Counted from the stretch's first letter, positions 39,591 through 49,816 are shown. The stretch is DNA of 64,000 nucleotides from Rikenellaceae bacterium (GCA_021201795.1 JAJQEF010000017.1:30052-94051); one strand, 5' to 3'. The notes: generated from the sequence alone by a model not told the origin. Numbers and translations: made by a program.

Positions 39591-40574
39591 CTCTACGTTA
39601 AATATCATATTTTCCAACTGCTTCATGAAATTCCGCTTCGGATTATGAGGCGAGAAGACATAGTAATCGATAGAAATAACTCTGTTATTTTCCTTATCGA
39701 TGGTGGTATAATTGACGAATGGTCCTCCCATATAGTCATTCTCAACATCCCAGAATCCCCTCAACTCATACCAAACCCTACCGGAGATATCGTAAGCAGT
39801 GAACATCGGAGGAAATACAAGGCTCGTAACCATATACGATCCTTCTGTCGGACCCGGAATATTTTTAACGAATTCACCCCGTTGATACACGAGATACGGC
39901 ATATTTATATCCACGTCCGGATCATAAGGGTATTCATAAACGATGATCCCCTGACTGGAAGTCGGCATATCCATAGACATCCATGCAAAGTCAGGAATAC
40001 TGTTATTACGCATCTTATATCCCTTAGGAACATACATTTTTATTCCGAACTTATTTTCAATCTCTGAATTCAAACTCGCAAGGGCATTCTTCTTGGCCCA
40101 ACTGGTGATCCTGTCTCGCTCCGCTATATCGAAGACACGCTGAAGTTCGGAGCGGTGCTGATCCATGTAAGCGGCCACAGCTGCTTCATTAGGTCCGTTT
40201 ACGGTCACGATAAACTGCGGACGTGCGTAAACATCGTATTCAGCCGTCATCGAAACTTCCGGTATATTAGGCGATATATTAAATACGATAAGGTTCCTGT
40301 GTCTCTGGATCAACGTCTTGGAAGTATACTCATTAGGAGTTGAATAATACAGATCGTACATCGGTTCCCTCTGGTTGAGCATGGGAACAGGTTCACGCAT
40401 GATGGACTGGAGGGTGTCGCCGACCGGACCGTTCCATACTTTTTCGTGGGCTATGGCGATCAGATCGTAATATTTACCTGTCGGAGCGGGCATATAGCTG
40501 CTATTTTTGTCATTACACGAGACGAATGCCAATGTAATTACAAACAGAAAAACTAATCTGACTATTTTTAACAT
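39585..40574 (-). CDS. DUF4837 family lipoprotein
   Basis: From the ATG at 40574 the product is 329 residues, with a lipoprotein signal (FLFVITLAFVSC, Cys20) and the DUF4837 pattern: GKYYDLIAIAHEKVWNGPVGD, LVFPPMFTAYDISGRVWYELRGFWD and the closing FSPHNPKRNFMKQLE. The family is Bacteroidetes-specific with no known function. It is probably an outer-membrane lipoprotein. Divergent from trxA. Confidence 0.88.
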   Translation of the reverse strand: MLKIVRLVFLFVITLAFVSCNDKNSSYMPAPTGKYYDLIAIAHEKVWNGPVGDTLQSIMREPVPMLNQREPMYDLYYSTPNEYTSKTLIQRHRNLIVFNISPNIPEVSMTAEYDVYARPQFIVTVNGPNEAAVAAYMDQHRSELQRVFDIAERDRITSWAKKNALASLNSEIENKFGIKMYVPKGYKMRNNSIPDFAWMSMDMPTSSQGIIVYEYPYDPDVDINMPYLVYQRGEFVKNIPGPTEGSYMVTSLVFPPMFTAYDISGRVWYELRGFWDVENDYMGGPFVNYTTIDKENNRVISIDYYVFSPHNPKRNFMKQLENMIFNVEI

Positions 40575-40664
40575 TACTAAATATTTTAGGTTTAAGCAAA
40601 TATATAACAAAAAAAATTGGTTTGATAATTGACTGTAATATTATAACGAAAAATTGTTCAGAAT

Positions 40665-40967
40665 ATGCAGAATCCAAAAGAAATTTTCTCGAGCGACCGG
40701 CTGGTTTTAGTCGATTTCTTCGCTGAATGGTGCGGGCCTTGTAAAATGATGGCTCCCGTGCTTAAAGAACTTAAAGAGCATTACGGCGATTCGATCCATA
40801 TAGTTAAAATAGATATCGACAAGACACCGAACCTGAATATCGCGGAACATCATAAAGTGCAATCGATCCCGACACTGATATTGATGAAAAACAACGAAGT
40901 ACTATGGAGAAACTCAGGGGCGATGGATGCCGATAGTCTTAAAAAACTAATCGACTCTTATATTTAA
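40665..40967 (+). CDS. trxA: Thioredoxin
   Basis: A 100-residue thioredoxin fold with the redox-active WCGPC at 22-26 and the cis-Pro in SIPTLIL near 72. Reduces disulfides in the cytoplasm using thioredoxin reductase. No signal peptide. Its 3' end overlaps the end of the convergent M23 gene by 21 bases. Confidence 0.95.
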   Translation: MQNPKEIFSSDRLVLVDFFAEWCGPCKMMAPVLKELKEHYGDSIHIVKIDIDKTPNLNIAEHHKVQSIPTLILMKNNEVLWRNSGAMDADSLKKLIDSYI

Positions 40968-41918
40968 ACCGCCCACTCTCTGAAATTTTACAGGAGAATA
41001 TTTTTCTTCGAAGCTACCGTTTACATAAATATTTTCAAAATAAATCTTCACGCCTCTACTGTAATTAAAGTCGCGGCTGTCCTGCGCATGGATATGCAAG
41101 TGAGGTTCCGTCGAATTACCTGAATTACCGCATAATCCCAGGATACCCCCCTTTTTCACAGGGTCTCCGGCCTTTACTGCAACGGAATTTTCCTTGAGAT
41201 GGGCAAAAATAAGGTAGGTACCACCATAGGTTTTAATTACTACGCAGTTTCCCAGTAAAAACGCAGGATTTACTTTTCCCGGTTCGTTGTCATATATCCC
41301 GTCCATAGCAAATACCACCTCGCCGTCGCAAGGGGAAAATATTTTCTTTCCCCAGCAATAATAATCGCCATTACTGCTGCCGGTTCCCGTAAAAGATCTG
41401 TTTATGGCGTCGAGTTTTATAAAATCGTAAGCGTATTGCTGGGATTTTTCGATTCTATGGTAATTCTCCTCCATCGTATCTCCGCCCCATAACACGAACC
41501 ACTCTCCCTCGAAAGGAATACCCATGTTATGTATTTCAGTAAGTGATTCCGGTATGCCCTCGTTTTCTATGGGTTCGAGCGTCAAAACTGATATTTTTAA
41601 AGAATCGTCTACTCCGACATCCATCAAAAAATCATCCTTTTGAAAATTCACTATGACCTTACTTCTCCGAGTATCATCGTCAACCACATTAACTGCAAGT
41701 GCATTACCGTAATTATTTTTCAAGGCCCTGAAAAAATTCCCGGAATCCTCGCGCCTCAGCTGATTCTGCATCCCGTCGCCGTACATATCATAAATATCGT
41801 CGTATCGGTATTCATTGAAATGATTTAGTATTTTCCCATAAATGGACTTATCATCCAATTTCTGGGAAAAAACAACAAATGGAATAATTAAAAAAATAAC
41901 GTTTATTACTTTTCTCAT
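40947..41918 (-). CDS. Secreted M23-family metallopeptidase with N-terminal DUF3887-like domain
   Basis: From the ATG at 41918 the 323-residue protein has a signal peptide (VINVIFLIIPFVVFSQ), an N-terminal domain of about 90 residues resembling DUF3887, and an M23 (LytM) domain. Zinc ligands: His and Asp in NYHRIEKSQQYAYDF, and the closing EPHLHIHA motif; a further His is in LIFAHLKE. M23 enzymes cut peptidoglycan cross-bridges. The start at 41918 is chosen because the signal peptide begins there. It follows fabD after 37 bases. Confidence 0.85.
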   Translation of the reverse strand: MRKVINVIFLIIPFVVFSQKLDDKSIYGKILNHFNEYRYDDIYDMYGDGMQNQLRREDSGNFFRALKNNYGNALAVNVVDDDTRRSKVIVNFQKDDFLMDVGVDDSLKISVLTLEPIENEGIPESLTEIHNMGIPFEGEWFVLWGGDTMEENYHRIEKSQQYAYDFIKLDAINRSFTGTGSSNGDYYCWGKKIFSPCDGEVVFAMDGIYDNEPGKVNPAFLLGNCVVIKTYGGTYLIFAHLKENSVAVKAGDPVKKGGILGLCGNSGNSTEPHLHIHAQDSRDFNYSRGVKIYFENIYVNGSFEEKYSPVKFQRVGGLNIRVD

Positions 41919-41955
41919 AGGCAAAAAAAGGAGCCTTAACGGCCCTTCTTCTATT

Positions 41956-42840
41956 TTATAATGATTGTTTCGCTTCCGTTGCTGCCTGACGGTCAACTTT
42001 TTTAATCAATCCTGACAGCACACTACCGGGACCGAGTTCCACAAAGGAATCAGCTCCGTCATTCAACATGTTTTTAACGATCTGCGTCCATCTTACCGGA
42101 GCGGTGAGCTGTGCGATAAGATTTTCTTTGATTTTTTCTGGATCCATGTAAGGTTTAGCGTCCACATTCTGGTATACCGGACAGACAGGTTTCATGAACG
42201 GCGCTTCTGCGATAGCTTGTTCGAGCTCCACGCGTGCAGGTTCCATTAAAGGCGAGTGGAACGCTCCACCCACATTTAGTTTCATCGCCCTTCTGGCACC
42301 GGCTTCTGCGGCCTTTGCGCAAGCTTCGTCTATTGCTTCATCAGAACCGGAAATAACGAGCTGTCCGGGACAGTTATAATTGGCAGCCACAACGACACCG
42401 TCTATCGACAGGCATATATCCTCCACTACATCATCTTCGAGACCCAAAATAGCAGCCATTGACGAAGGATTAGATTCGCACGCCTTCTGCATGGCGTACG
42501 CCCTTTTAGAGACCAATACGAGTCCGTCCTCGAAGCTCAAGGCTCCTGCAGCAACGAGGGCACTGAATTCTCCCAGAGAATGTCCTGCTGTCATATCCGG
42601 CTTAAACTCATCCCACAACGCTTTAGCCAATATCACTGAATGAAGGAAAATAGCAGGTTGTGTTACCTTAGTCTGTTTAAGTTCCTCTTCCGTTCCGTCA
42701 AACATTATATCGGTTATACGGAATCCGAGGATATCGTTCGCTTTTTCAAAAAGCTCTTTTGCCAACGGGACATTTTCATAAAGATCTTTACCCATCCCCA
42801 CGAACTGTGCCCCCTGACCGGGGAATACACACGCTTTCAT
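41956..42840 (-). CDS. fabD: Malonyl-CoA:ACP transacylase
   Basis: Loads malonyl groups on acyl carrier protein for fatty acid synthesis. The 294-residue product has the catalytic Ser88 in GHSLGEFS, the oxyanion region FPGQGAQ at 6-12 and the catalytic His in AFHSPLM near 193. A -7 box lies 30 bases upstream. No other fab gene is nearby. Confidence 0.97.
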   Translation of the reverse strand: MKACVFPGQGAQFVGMGKDLYENVPLAKELFEKANDILGFRITDIMFDGTEEELKQTKVTQPAIFLHSVILAKALWDEFKPDMTAGHSLGEFSALVAAGALSFEDGLVLVSKRAYAMQKACESNPSSMAAILGLEDDVVEDICLSIDGVVVAANYNCPGQLVISGSDEAIDEACAKAAEAGARRAMKLNVGGAFHSPLMEPARVELEQAIAEAPFMKPVCPVYQNVDAKPYMDPEKIKENLIAQLTAPVRWTQIVKNMLNDGADSFVELGPGSVLSGLIKKVDRQAATEAKQSL

Positions 42841-42869
42841 AAGCTAAAATTCTTTTGGTTAGTAGACAG

Positions 42870-42877
42870 CAAATGTA
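42870..42877 (-). promoter_or_regulatory. Probable -7 box for fabD
   Basis: TACATTTG on the minus strand, a perfect TAnnTTTG match 30 bases before the fabD ATG at 42840. The transcript leader would be about 25 nt. Confidence 0.5.
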
Positions 42878-42908
42878 TAGTTTTTTAAATATTTATCCAA
42901 TACTAGTG

Positions 42909-44771
42909 CTACGACGCTTCGCTCTCTACAAAATCTTTTTCTACCTTAAGGTTGCCTATGATAAAATCCTGTCTCTCGGAGGTGTTTTTGCCCATGTAGA
43001 ATTCCAGCAGGTCATGTATAGGATAGTCTTTTGTCATCCTGACCTTTTCCAGACGGATATTTTCGTTTATGAATTCCCGAAACTCGTCCGGGGATATTTC
43101 TCCCAGCCCCTTGAATCGTGTTATTTCCGGATTCGCTCCGAGGGAAGCGACAGCCTTCTGGCGTTCCTCTTCAGTATAACAATAAATGGTTTTTTTCTTG
43201 TTGCGTACCCTAAAAAGAGGGGTCTGTAAAATAAATAAGTGCCCTTTTCGTATCAACTCGGGAAAAAACTGAAGGAAGAACGTAATTAACAGCAAACGTA
43301 TATGCATACCGTCCACATCGGCATCGGTAGCAATAATTACTTTATTATACCTGAGGTTATCCATATCTTCCTCGATATTAAGGGCAGCCTGCAGCAGGTT
43401 GAATTCCTCGTTCTCGTAAATAACTTTTTTCGTCAATCCGTAGGTATTCAACGGTTTACCCCTCAAACTGAACACAGCCTGCGTATTTACATCGCGGGAC
43501 TTGGTTATGGAACCACTCGCCGAATCCCCTTCCGTGATAAATATCATGGACTCTTCGTTGCGCGGATTTTTGAGGTCGTTAAAATGTATCCTGCAATCCC
43601 TCAGTTTACGGTTATGAAGACTGACTTTTTTGGCCAGTTCACGGCTTTTTTTCTGTATACCGGATATTGCTTTCCTTTCTTTTTCCGCTTCGAGTATCTT
43701 TTTCAAGAGTATTTCCGCTGTTTCGGAATTTTTATGGAGATAATTATCGAGATTGGATTTAATGAAGTCAAGAATAAAATTCCTCACTGAAACTCCGCCG
43801 GGACTCATATTCCTCGAACCCAATTTGGTCTTGGTCTGAGACTCGAACATAGGTTCCTCGACCTTTATGCTTACCGCGGCAATAATGGAGGTCCTGATAT
43901 CCGAAGCATCGAAGTCCTTACGGTAGAATTCCTTGACCGTTTTCGCCACTGCTTCGCGGAACGCGGCCTGATGGGTTCCGCCCTGAGTAGTATGCTGTCC
44001 GTTTACAAATGAGAAATAGCTCTCGCTGTATCCCGTACCGTGAGTAATGGCGATCTCTATATCCTCACCCTTAAGATGAATAGGCGGATATAGAGGCTCT
44101 TCGCTCATATTTTCAATCAACAGGTCGAGAAGACCGTTCTTCGAAACGAAGGTTTTACCATTGAATTTTATCTGCATACCTGAATTCAGGTATGTATAAT
44201 TTCTGAGCATGGATTCGACATACTCCAGATTATATTCATATTCTCCGAATACGGTTTCATCAGCCACGAAAGAAACATAGGTACCATTTTTCTTTTCAGG
44301 ATCGTTCTCCATCACATCAGAGACCTCAATACCTTCCGAGAAATTAACTGTCCTCTGTTCCCCGTCCCGGGAACTGGTAATAATGAATTCCGACGAGAGC
44401 GCATTTACCGCTTTGATACCGACACCATTCAACCCTACGGATTTTTTAAAGGCCTTGGAGTCGTATTTAGCCCCGGTATTCATTTTAGAGGCCACATCGG
44501 CAAGCCTGGCCAGAGGGATACCGCGTCCGAAGTCGCGGATCGAAACTTTTTTATCGACAATATTCACTTCGATAACCTTCCCGTATCCCATCGTATACTC
44601 ATCTATGGCGTTATCGAAAACCTCTTTTATAAGAATGTAAATACCGTCGTCCTGAGAAGTTCCGTCTCCTAATTTACCGATATACATACCCGGACGAAGC
44701 CTGATATGTTCACGCCAGTTAAGGGTCTTTATGTCTTCTTCGCCGTAGTTAATATTTCCAGATATGCTCAT
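42909..44771 (-). CDS. parE: DNA topoisomerase IV subunit B
   Basis: ATPase subunit of the decatenating type IIA topoisomerase. The 620-residue protein has the GHKL ATPase motifs ([31 protein letters not shown]), the transducer domain, and the TOPRIM motifs EGDSASGS and TDADVDGMH. The N-terminus ([19 protein letters not shown]) matches Bacteroidetes ParE rather than GyrB. No parC is adjacent. It starts 6 bases after the plsC stop. Confidence 0.9.
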   Translation of the reverse strand: MSISGNINYGEEDIKTLNWREHIRLRPGMYIGKLGDGTSQDDGIYILIKEVFDNAIDEYTMGYGKVIEVNIVDKKVSIRDFGRGIPLARLADVASKMNTGAKYDSKAFKKSVGLNGVGIKAVNALSSEFIITSSRDGEQRTVNFSEGIEVSDVMENDPEKKNGTYVSFVADETVFGEYEYNLEYVESMLRNYTYLNSGMQIKFNGKTFVSKNGLLDLLIENMSEEPLYPPIHLKGEDIEIAITHGTGYSESYFSFVNGQHTTQGGTHQAAFREAVAKTVKEFYRKDFDASDIRTSIIAAVSIKVEEPMFESQTKTKLGSRNMSPGGVSVRNFILDFIKSNLDNYLHKNSETAEILLKKILEAEKERKAISGIQKKSRELAKKVSLHNRKLRDCRIHFNDLKNPRNEESMIFITEGDSASGSITKSRDVNTQAVFSLRGKPLNTYGLTKKVIYENEEFNLLQAALNIEEDMDNLRYNKVIIATDADVDGMHIRLLLITFFLQFFPELIRKGHLFILQTPLFRVRNKKKTIYCYTEEERQKAVASLGANPEITRFKGLGEISPDEFREFINENIRLEKVRMTKDYPIHDLLEFYMGKNTSERQDFIIGNLKVEKDFVESEAS

Positions 44772-44777
44772 AGTTCA

Positions 44778-45542
44778 TTAATTTTCATATAGTTCCGGAC
44801 GCATTTTACGATGCTCCCCGCTTATCATCTGCTGTACGCACTGCGCCATGGTTTTTATATCGTTTTTTTCCACCTCTTCCTTCGTTATCGCAGGAAGCAC
44901 CTTGATCCTGAATTTATGCGGGGTTACCAGCTTCCATCCGTCGAACGCATCGAATGTTCCGTCTATTACGATAGGAAGTATCGGAGCGCCGGCCTTTTTC
45001 GCCAGCAGGAACGCTCCTTCCTTGAAACGTCCGACTTTCCCGAACCGACTCCTTGTTCCTTCCGGAAAAATAGCGACGGAAACTCCCATATCAAGCACCT
45101 TCAAAGCCCTGTTTATCATTTTTTTCGCGCTGGATGCTTCTCCCCTTTCCAACAATATATCTCCATGGATCAGCATGGCGTGTCCCACGAACGGCATTTT
45201 TATAAGGCTCTTTTTCGCGATCCATCTTCTGTGTAATTTCAAAGCATGAAGAAGAGGGATATCGAACATTGCCTGATGGTTGCTTACAATCACGTAAGCG
45301 GTATTTTTTTCGATATTCTCTTTGCCCTCGATCTCTATCTTCCAGCGCGGAGAGAGCCAGAACAGTCCCATGGCATGGTAGTGAGTCGTTTTAGCGATTA
45401 TGTTTCTTTTCCGATCGAAAGGATAAATAAACAACCACACCAGCGATATGAATATACCGTAAACGATCAGGAAAAGTATAAGCACAAAATAATAAATAAC
45501 CGAGAACATCCGTATAGTTTTATCAATCTGCGAATTTAACAT
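44778..45542 (-). CDS. plsC: 1-acyl-sn-glycerol-3-phosphate acyltransferase
   Basis: A membrane-bound acyltransferase making phosphatidic acid. The 254-residue product has an N-terminal transmembrane helix (VIYYFVLILFLIVYGIFI), the NHQAMFD form of the NHx4D catalytic motif near residue 87, and the FPEGTRSR motif near 159. It is the first gene of a plsC-parE unit, divergent from the nucleotidase-like gene. Confidence 0.92.
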   Translation of the reverse strand: MLNSQIDKTIRMFSVIYYFVLILFLIVYGIFISLVWLFIYPFDRKRNIIAKTTHYHAMGLFWLSPRWKIEIEGKENIEKNTAYVIVSNHQAMFDIPLLHALKLHRRWIAKKSLIKMPFVGHAMLIHGDILLERGEASSAKKMINRALKVLDMGVSVAIFPEGTRSRFGKVGRFKEGAFLLAKKAGAPILPIVIDGTFDAFDGWKLVTPHKFRIKVLPAITKEEVEKNDIKTMAQCVQQMISGEHRKMRPELYEN

Positions 45543-45550
45543 TTATTTAT

Positions 45551-45558
45551 TACATTTG
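45551..45558 (+). promoter_or_regulatory. Possible -7 box at the nucleotidase-like gene
   Basis: TACATTTG, a perfect TAnnTTTG match only 4 bases before the ATG at 45563. Transcripts would begin at or just after the ATG, giving a leaderless or nearly leaderless mRNA. Confidence 0.4.
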
Positions 45559-45571
45559 GTAAATGAAGAGA

Positions 45572-45579
45572 TTTTTTTT
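45572..45579 (+). repeat. T8 homopolymer in the signal peptide of the nucleotidase-like gene
   Basis: Eight Ts at codons 4-6. Seven Ts (or ten) would put the start ATG in frame with the lipoprotein body. Such tracts can slip during replication, and they are also common sites of sequencing error. Confidence 0.8.
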
Positions 45580-46901
45580 GTTCGATACTTTTTCTTTACA
45601 TAACTACGATATTATACTGCGCGTCAAACGATTATAACGACAAAGTCAAAATTATCGTCACGGCGGATTTTTGTAAAGATATTTTCGGTGAAAATTTAAT
45701 TACAGGAAGGCAGTCATACTATTCTCTTCCTTATGCGGCAAGGTATATAAATTCACACAGGAACAGCGGAAACGAAAAAATTATATTGAAAAATATCGGG
45801 AACGGCTATGATCCGATGACGGAACTTGCAGGCGAGAATATCATTTCCAGAATTGCCGAATATCTCGGTTACTCCACAGATAAAATAATTAATGCGGCTG
45901 GAAAAAATTTCGGGTTTATCGAATTGAGCGGAGATTTTAAAGAGAACCTGAATATTATCGAATCCTTTAAATCCACATATGAGACCGATTTTATTATCGG
46001 ATTATTCGACACGGAAGAGGATTACAGGATTTCCAGATACAGACTCGACATGTATTTGTATAAAAGCGAACTGAAAGAAGGCGAGTTTTTCGTATTGGAA
46101 ACAGATGGGAGCGGACTGAAGAAAAAAATGGTAGATTACAGCAAATATGAACCGGACAGTGATTTTATGAATTTCATCCGGCCGTACAGAGACTCTATAG
46201 CAAGTCTTCTCGATAATTCTGTATACATAGATTCCATAGACATAAAGGATTCATTTTTCGGACCCTCCTACATATCAGCTTTATTCCACCGGTTCCAAAC
46301 AGAATGTATGTTGTCCGAACTATCGGTCTTTGCTCCTTTTCGGGAAGCGTATCGTTCTTCAGGAGAAATCTCTCTTAAAGAACTTGCGATCTTGGGTGGA
46401 ATACTTAACGATCCGGATGCCGTGTTAATTCAACTTAACCTTACAGGAAGAGAATTGAAGTTATTTCTCGAAAGTACCGTTAATAAATGGTTCACCGCCA
46501 GGACAGCGAATGACCATGAACTGCTTAGATACTACCGGGCAGAGAATGGCAAAGTTTATCCCGCAGCCTATCGGACCAATTATTCGCTCAATGGATTCGA
46601 TTACAGTATCGATCTGAACAAACGTCCAGGATACCGTATAAGGGCTGATATCGATGAGAAGAAAATGTACACGGTAGCTGTAATCGGACACAAATGGAAT
46701 AATTACGGAGAGGATATTTTATCTCAATGCTCTGTCAGCGTGTTCGAAAACCGGAAAAGAATCGTATCTGTAAAAAAATATTTTCCGGAATTTATCAGGT
46801 GGGCGAATGAAAAAAATTCACTGGATTTTCCGGTAGAAACCACTTGGAAAATTCTGCCTGAATACACAATTGATTCGGCCAGGAAAAACGAAGAAAAATT
46901 A

Positions 46902-46933
46902 TTTTCGAATATTAAAGTTAAGATATACTTTTG
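46902..46933 (+). promoter_or_regulatory. Predicted gcvP promoter inside the upstream open frame
   Basis: TACTTTTG (46926-46933) fits TAnnTTTG, with a TTTTC element about 20 bases upstream. It lies 31 bases before the GTG start at 46965, supporting independent expression of gcvP although the frame is open from the upstream gene. Confidence 0.5.
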
Positions 46934-46964
46934 TGGCTTAACAGAACATAATTCATATTACCAA

Positions 46965-49778
46965 GTGGAAAAATTTGCAGACAGACATATTGGGCCCCGC
47001 GGAGAACAGGTAACCGGAATGCTCGAAGTAATAGGGTTGGAAAGTATCGAACAACTGATCGACGAAGTCATACCGGAAGATATACGATTGAATGATTTTA
47101 CAGGGATCGGTGAAGGAATTTCGGAACAGGAGGTTTTCGGGGAGCTGAAACGGATCTCTGAAATGAACGCTCCCATGCGTACATTTATCGGAATGGGATA
47201 TTATCCTACCGTATCTCCTCCGGCGATAATCAGGAATATACTCGAAAATCCGTCGTGGTACACATCTTACACCCCGTATCAGGCTGAAATATCGCAGGGA
47301 AGACTCGAAGCCTTGTTGAATTTCCAAACTATGGTAACCAGCCTTACAGGAATGGAGTTAAGTAATTGTTCGCTTCTGGATGAAGCGACAGCAGCGGCTG
47401 AGGCAATGGCTATGATGTTCAATCTGAGATCGAGAAAAGCGGTACAGGAAAACCGGAACGTACTATTTGTCGATTCGGATATTTATCCTCAGACACTGGA
47501 TGTTCTCCTTACCAGAAGCGAACCTCTCGGTATAGAAATAATCTTGGATAAGTTCGAGGAATACGAATTTTCCGGCAGGGAGTTCGGAGCTATCGTACAA
47601 TATCCTGCAGCAAGCGGAGAGATAAAAGACTACAGTTCATTCACAGAAAAAGCACACGGGTCAGAGGTTAAAGTCACCGCTATTGCCGACATTCTGAGTT
47701 TGTGCCTGATTATGCCTCCCGGCGAATGGGGAGCGGATATCTGCGTGGGATCCGTTCAACGCTTCGGGCTGCCTATGGCTTACGGAGGCCCTCATGCAGC
47801 ATTTCTTGCAGCAAAAGACGAATATAAAAGGAACCTGCCCGGAAGAATAATCGGCATATCCGTAGACAGGCTCGGCAACAGGGCTCTCCGGATGGCGCTC
47901 CAGACTCGGGTACAGCACATCAAACGCGAAAAAGCCACTTCCAATATTTGTACGTCCCAGGCACTTATGGCTATTATGGCAGGAATGTATGCCGTTTATC
48001 ACGGGCCTGAAGGTCTTAAGGAAATTGCAGGAAGAATATATAAATTAACGTCACTCTGCGCGGCAAATCTACGTAAATTGGGTTATGAAATAATAACGGA
48101 AAATTTCTTCGACTCTATAAGAGTTAAAGCAAACTGTGAGAAAATAAAAGTTATTGCCGAAAACAGGAATATAAACTTATACTACCCTTCTGAAGGAATA
48201 GTACATTTAAGACTCGACGAACTTACGACTGAAGAAGATATCCAAAATATAATTGAAATATTCGCGGAAGCAGCAGGGAACCCCAAATCCCAGAATGTAC
48301 AAAGAACTCCGGAGAAAGAAATATTCAGATCCCGAAAAAGCAATTTTTTAACCCAGAAAGTGTTCAACTCCTACCGGAGCGAAACCGAATTAATGAGATA
48401 TATCAAAAAACTGGAAAAAAGAGATATTTCTTTAACTAACAGCATGATACCGCTAGGTTCATGTACGATGAAACTCAACCCGGCTGTTTCCATGATGTCC
48501 ATAACCCTTCCAGGGTTTGCCGACGTTCATCCGTTTGTTCCTAAAGAACAGGCAGCCGGATACAAGGAATTGATTAAAGGGTTATCAGAAGATCTTGCGT
48601 ACATTACCGGATTCGAAAGTGCTTCGTTACAGCCTAATTCAGGAGCAGCAGGGGAATATGCGGGACTTATGGTTATCCGTGCTTACCACATCGATAACAG
48701 CCAACCGTTCAGAAATACCGTACTTATACCACGCTCCGCGCACGGTACCAATCCTGCGTCCGCAGCAATGGCCGGAATGGATATAGTCACCGTACAGTGC
48801 GATGAAAACGGTAACATAGATATCGATGACCTGAAAAATAAAGTAGCAGAGAATGCTTCCCGCCTTAGCTGTATAATGGTTACTTATCCTTCGACACATG
48901 GAATATTCGAAAGCAATATCAAAGAGATTGTAGATCTGATTCACGACAACGGTGGACTGGTATATATGGATGGGGCCAATATGAATGCACAGGTGGGGCT
49001 CACATCACCGGGATTCATAGGTGCGGATGTCTGCCACTTAAACCTTCATAAAACCTTTGCGATGCCGCATGGCGGCGGCGGTCCGGGTGTCGGCCCTATA
49101 TGTGTAAACAAAAAATTATCCAGATTTTTACCATCTCATCCGATTGTGGAAACAGAAGGCATCAACGGCATAACATCTGTTTCCGGAGCGCCTTACGGCA
49201 GCGCCGGTTTATTTTCCATCAGCTATGCATATATAAAATTGTTGGGAAGCAACGGTTTAAAAAAGGCATCTGAGTTTGCAATCCTCAATGCGAATTATAT
49301 GGCCAAGGCTCTCGAGAGAGAATTTAATATCTTGTACACTGGGGACAAAGACAGGGTCGGCCATGAACTTATAATTGATTTCAGCGAATATAAAAAGAAA
49401 TACGGGGTCGAAACCGGTGACATTGCCAGAAGATTGATGGATTATGGTTTCCATGCGCCTACGGTTTCTTTTCCCGTCCATGAGACTTTAATGGTAGAAC
49501 CTACCGAAAGTGAATCCAAGGAAGAATTGGACAGATTTATCGAAGCACTGATAAATATCAAAAAGGAGTGCGGGGAAATAACCGATCCGAATGACAATGT
49601 GCTAAAGAACGCACCTCACACTGCACCGGAAATTGTAAACGACTGGAGACATCCGTATACTCGAGAGAATGCAGTATTCCCATTGGAATGGGTCAGGGAA
49701 AATAAATTCTGGCCATACGTTTCTAAAATAGATTCCGGATACGGGGACAGGAACCTCGTATGTAGCTGTAATGAGTAA
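46965..49778 (+). CDS. gcvP: Glycine dehydrogenase (decarboxylating), P protein
   Basis: PLP-dependent P subunit of the glycine cleavage system; removes CO2 from glycine and passes the aminomethyl group to the H protein. The GTG at 46965 gives MEKFADRHIGPRGEQV, the standard family start, and a 937-residue protein, the normal length for the fused alpha-beta form. The N half has GMGYYPTVSPPAIIRN, and the C half has SNSMIPLGSCTMKLN and the PLP Lys in HLNLHKTFAMPHGGGGPG. The same frame is open for more than 390 codons upstream into a nucleotidase-like gene, but a promoter just before the GTG and the family length favour a separate protein. gcvT and gcvH are not nearby. Confidence 0.93.
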   Translation: MEKFADRHIGPRGEQVTGMLEVIGLESIEQLIDEVIPEDIRLNDFTGIGEGISEQEVFGELKRISEMNAPMRTFIGMGYYPTVSPPAIIRNILENPSWYTSYTPYQAEISQGRLEALLNFQTMVTSLTGMELSNCSLLDEATAAAEAMAMMFNLRSRKAVQENRNVLFVDSDIYPQTLDVLLTRSEPLGIEIILDKFEEYEFSGREFGAIVQYPAASGEIKDYSSFTEKAHGSEVKVTAIADILSLCLIMPPGEWGADICVGSVQRFGLPMAYGGPHAAFLAAKDEYKRNLPGRIIGISVDRLGNRALRMALQTRVQHIKREKATSNICTSQALMAIMAGMYAVYHGPEGLKEIAGRIYKLTSLCAANLRKLGYEIITENFFDSIRVKANCEKIKVIAENRNINLYYPSEGIVHLRLDELTTEEDIQNIIEIFAEAAGNPKSQNVQRTPEKEIFRSRKSNFLTQKVFNSYRSETELMRYIKKLEKRDISLTNSMIPLGSCTMKLNPAVSMMSITLPGFADVHPFVPKEQAAGYKELIKGLSEDLAYITGFESASLQPNSGAAGEYAGLMVIRAYHIDNSQPFRNTVLIPRSAHGTNPASAAMAGMDIVTVQCDENGNIDIDDLKNKVAENASRLSCIMVTYPSTHGIFESNIKEIVDLIHDNGGLVYMDGANMNAQVGLTSPGFIGADVCHLNLHKTFAMPHGGGGPGVGPICVNKKLSRFLPSHPIVETEGINGITSVSGAPYGSAGLFSISYAYIKLLGSNGLKKASEFAILNANYMAKALEREFNILYTGDKDRVGHELIIDFSEYKKKYGVETGDIARRLMDYGFHAPTVSFPVHETLMVEPTESESKEELDRFIEALINIKKECGEITDPNDNVLKNAPHTAPEIVNDWRHPYTRENAVFPLEWVRENKFWPYVSKIDSGYGDRNLVCSCNE

Positions 49779-49782
49779 TCAA

Positions 49783-49816
49783 TAAAAAAAGCTGCCCGGG
49801 AGGCAGCTTTTTTTAT
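49783..49816. terminator. Bidirectional terminator between gcvP and the TPR gene
   Basis: Stem AAAAGCTGCC / GGCAGCTTTT with a CGGGA loop, flanked by A and T tracts. Serves both convergent genes. Confidence 0.88.

Larger units (their letters stand above)
45563..46964 (+). pseudogene. Frameshifted 5'-nucleotidase/UshA-like lipoprotein gene
   Basis: The ATG at 45563 opens MKRFFLF and stops after 24 codons. If one T of the T8 run (45572-45579) is skipped, the start joins a long frame beginning MKRFFCSILFLYITTILYC, a lipoprotein signal. The mature protein starts ASNDYNDKVKIIVTADF, which resembles the UshA-type metallophosphatase start but lacks the D-x-H metal motif (TNDVHG becomes TADFCK), and GNGYDP stands where GD-x-x-x-G is expected. 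C-terminal 5'-nucleotidase features follow (FFGPSYISALFH, LKELAILGGILNDPDAVLIQLNLTGRELKLFLEST). There is no stop before gcvP. It may be a dying gene or a phase-variable pseudoenzyme. Confidence 0.7.

Noticed and set aside
45786..49778. A single 1330-residue nucleotidase-GcvP fusion enzyme.
   Set aside because: The GcvP part alone has the normal length and start, a promoter-like element sits just before its GTG, the upstream part lacks its own start because of a frameshift, and no such fusion is known to me. Kept as a finding, not as the annotation.
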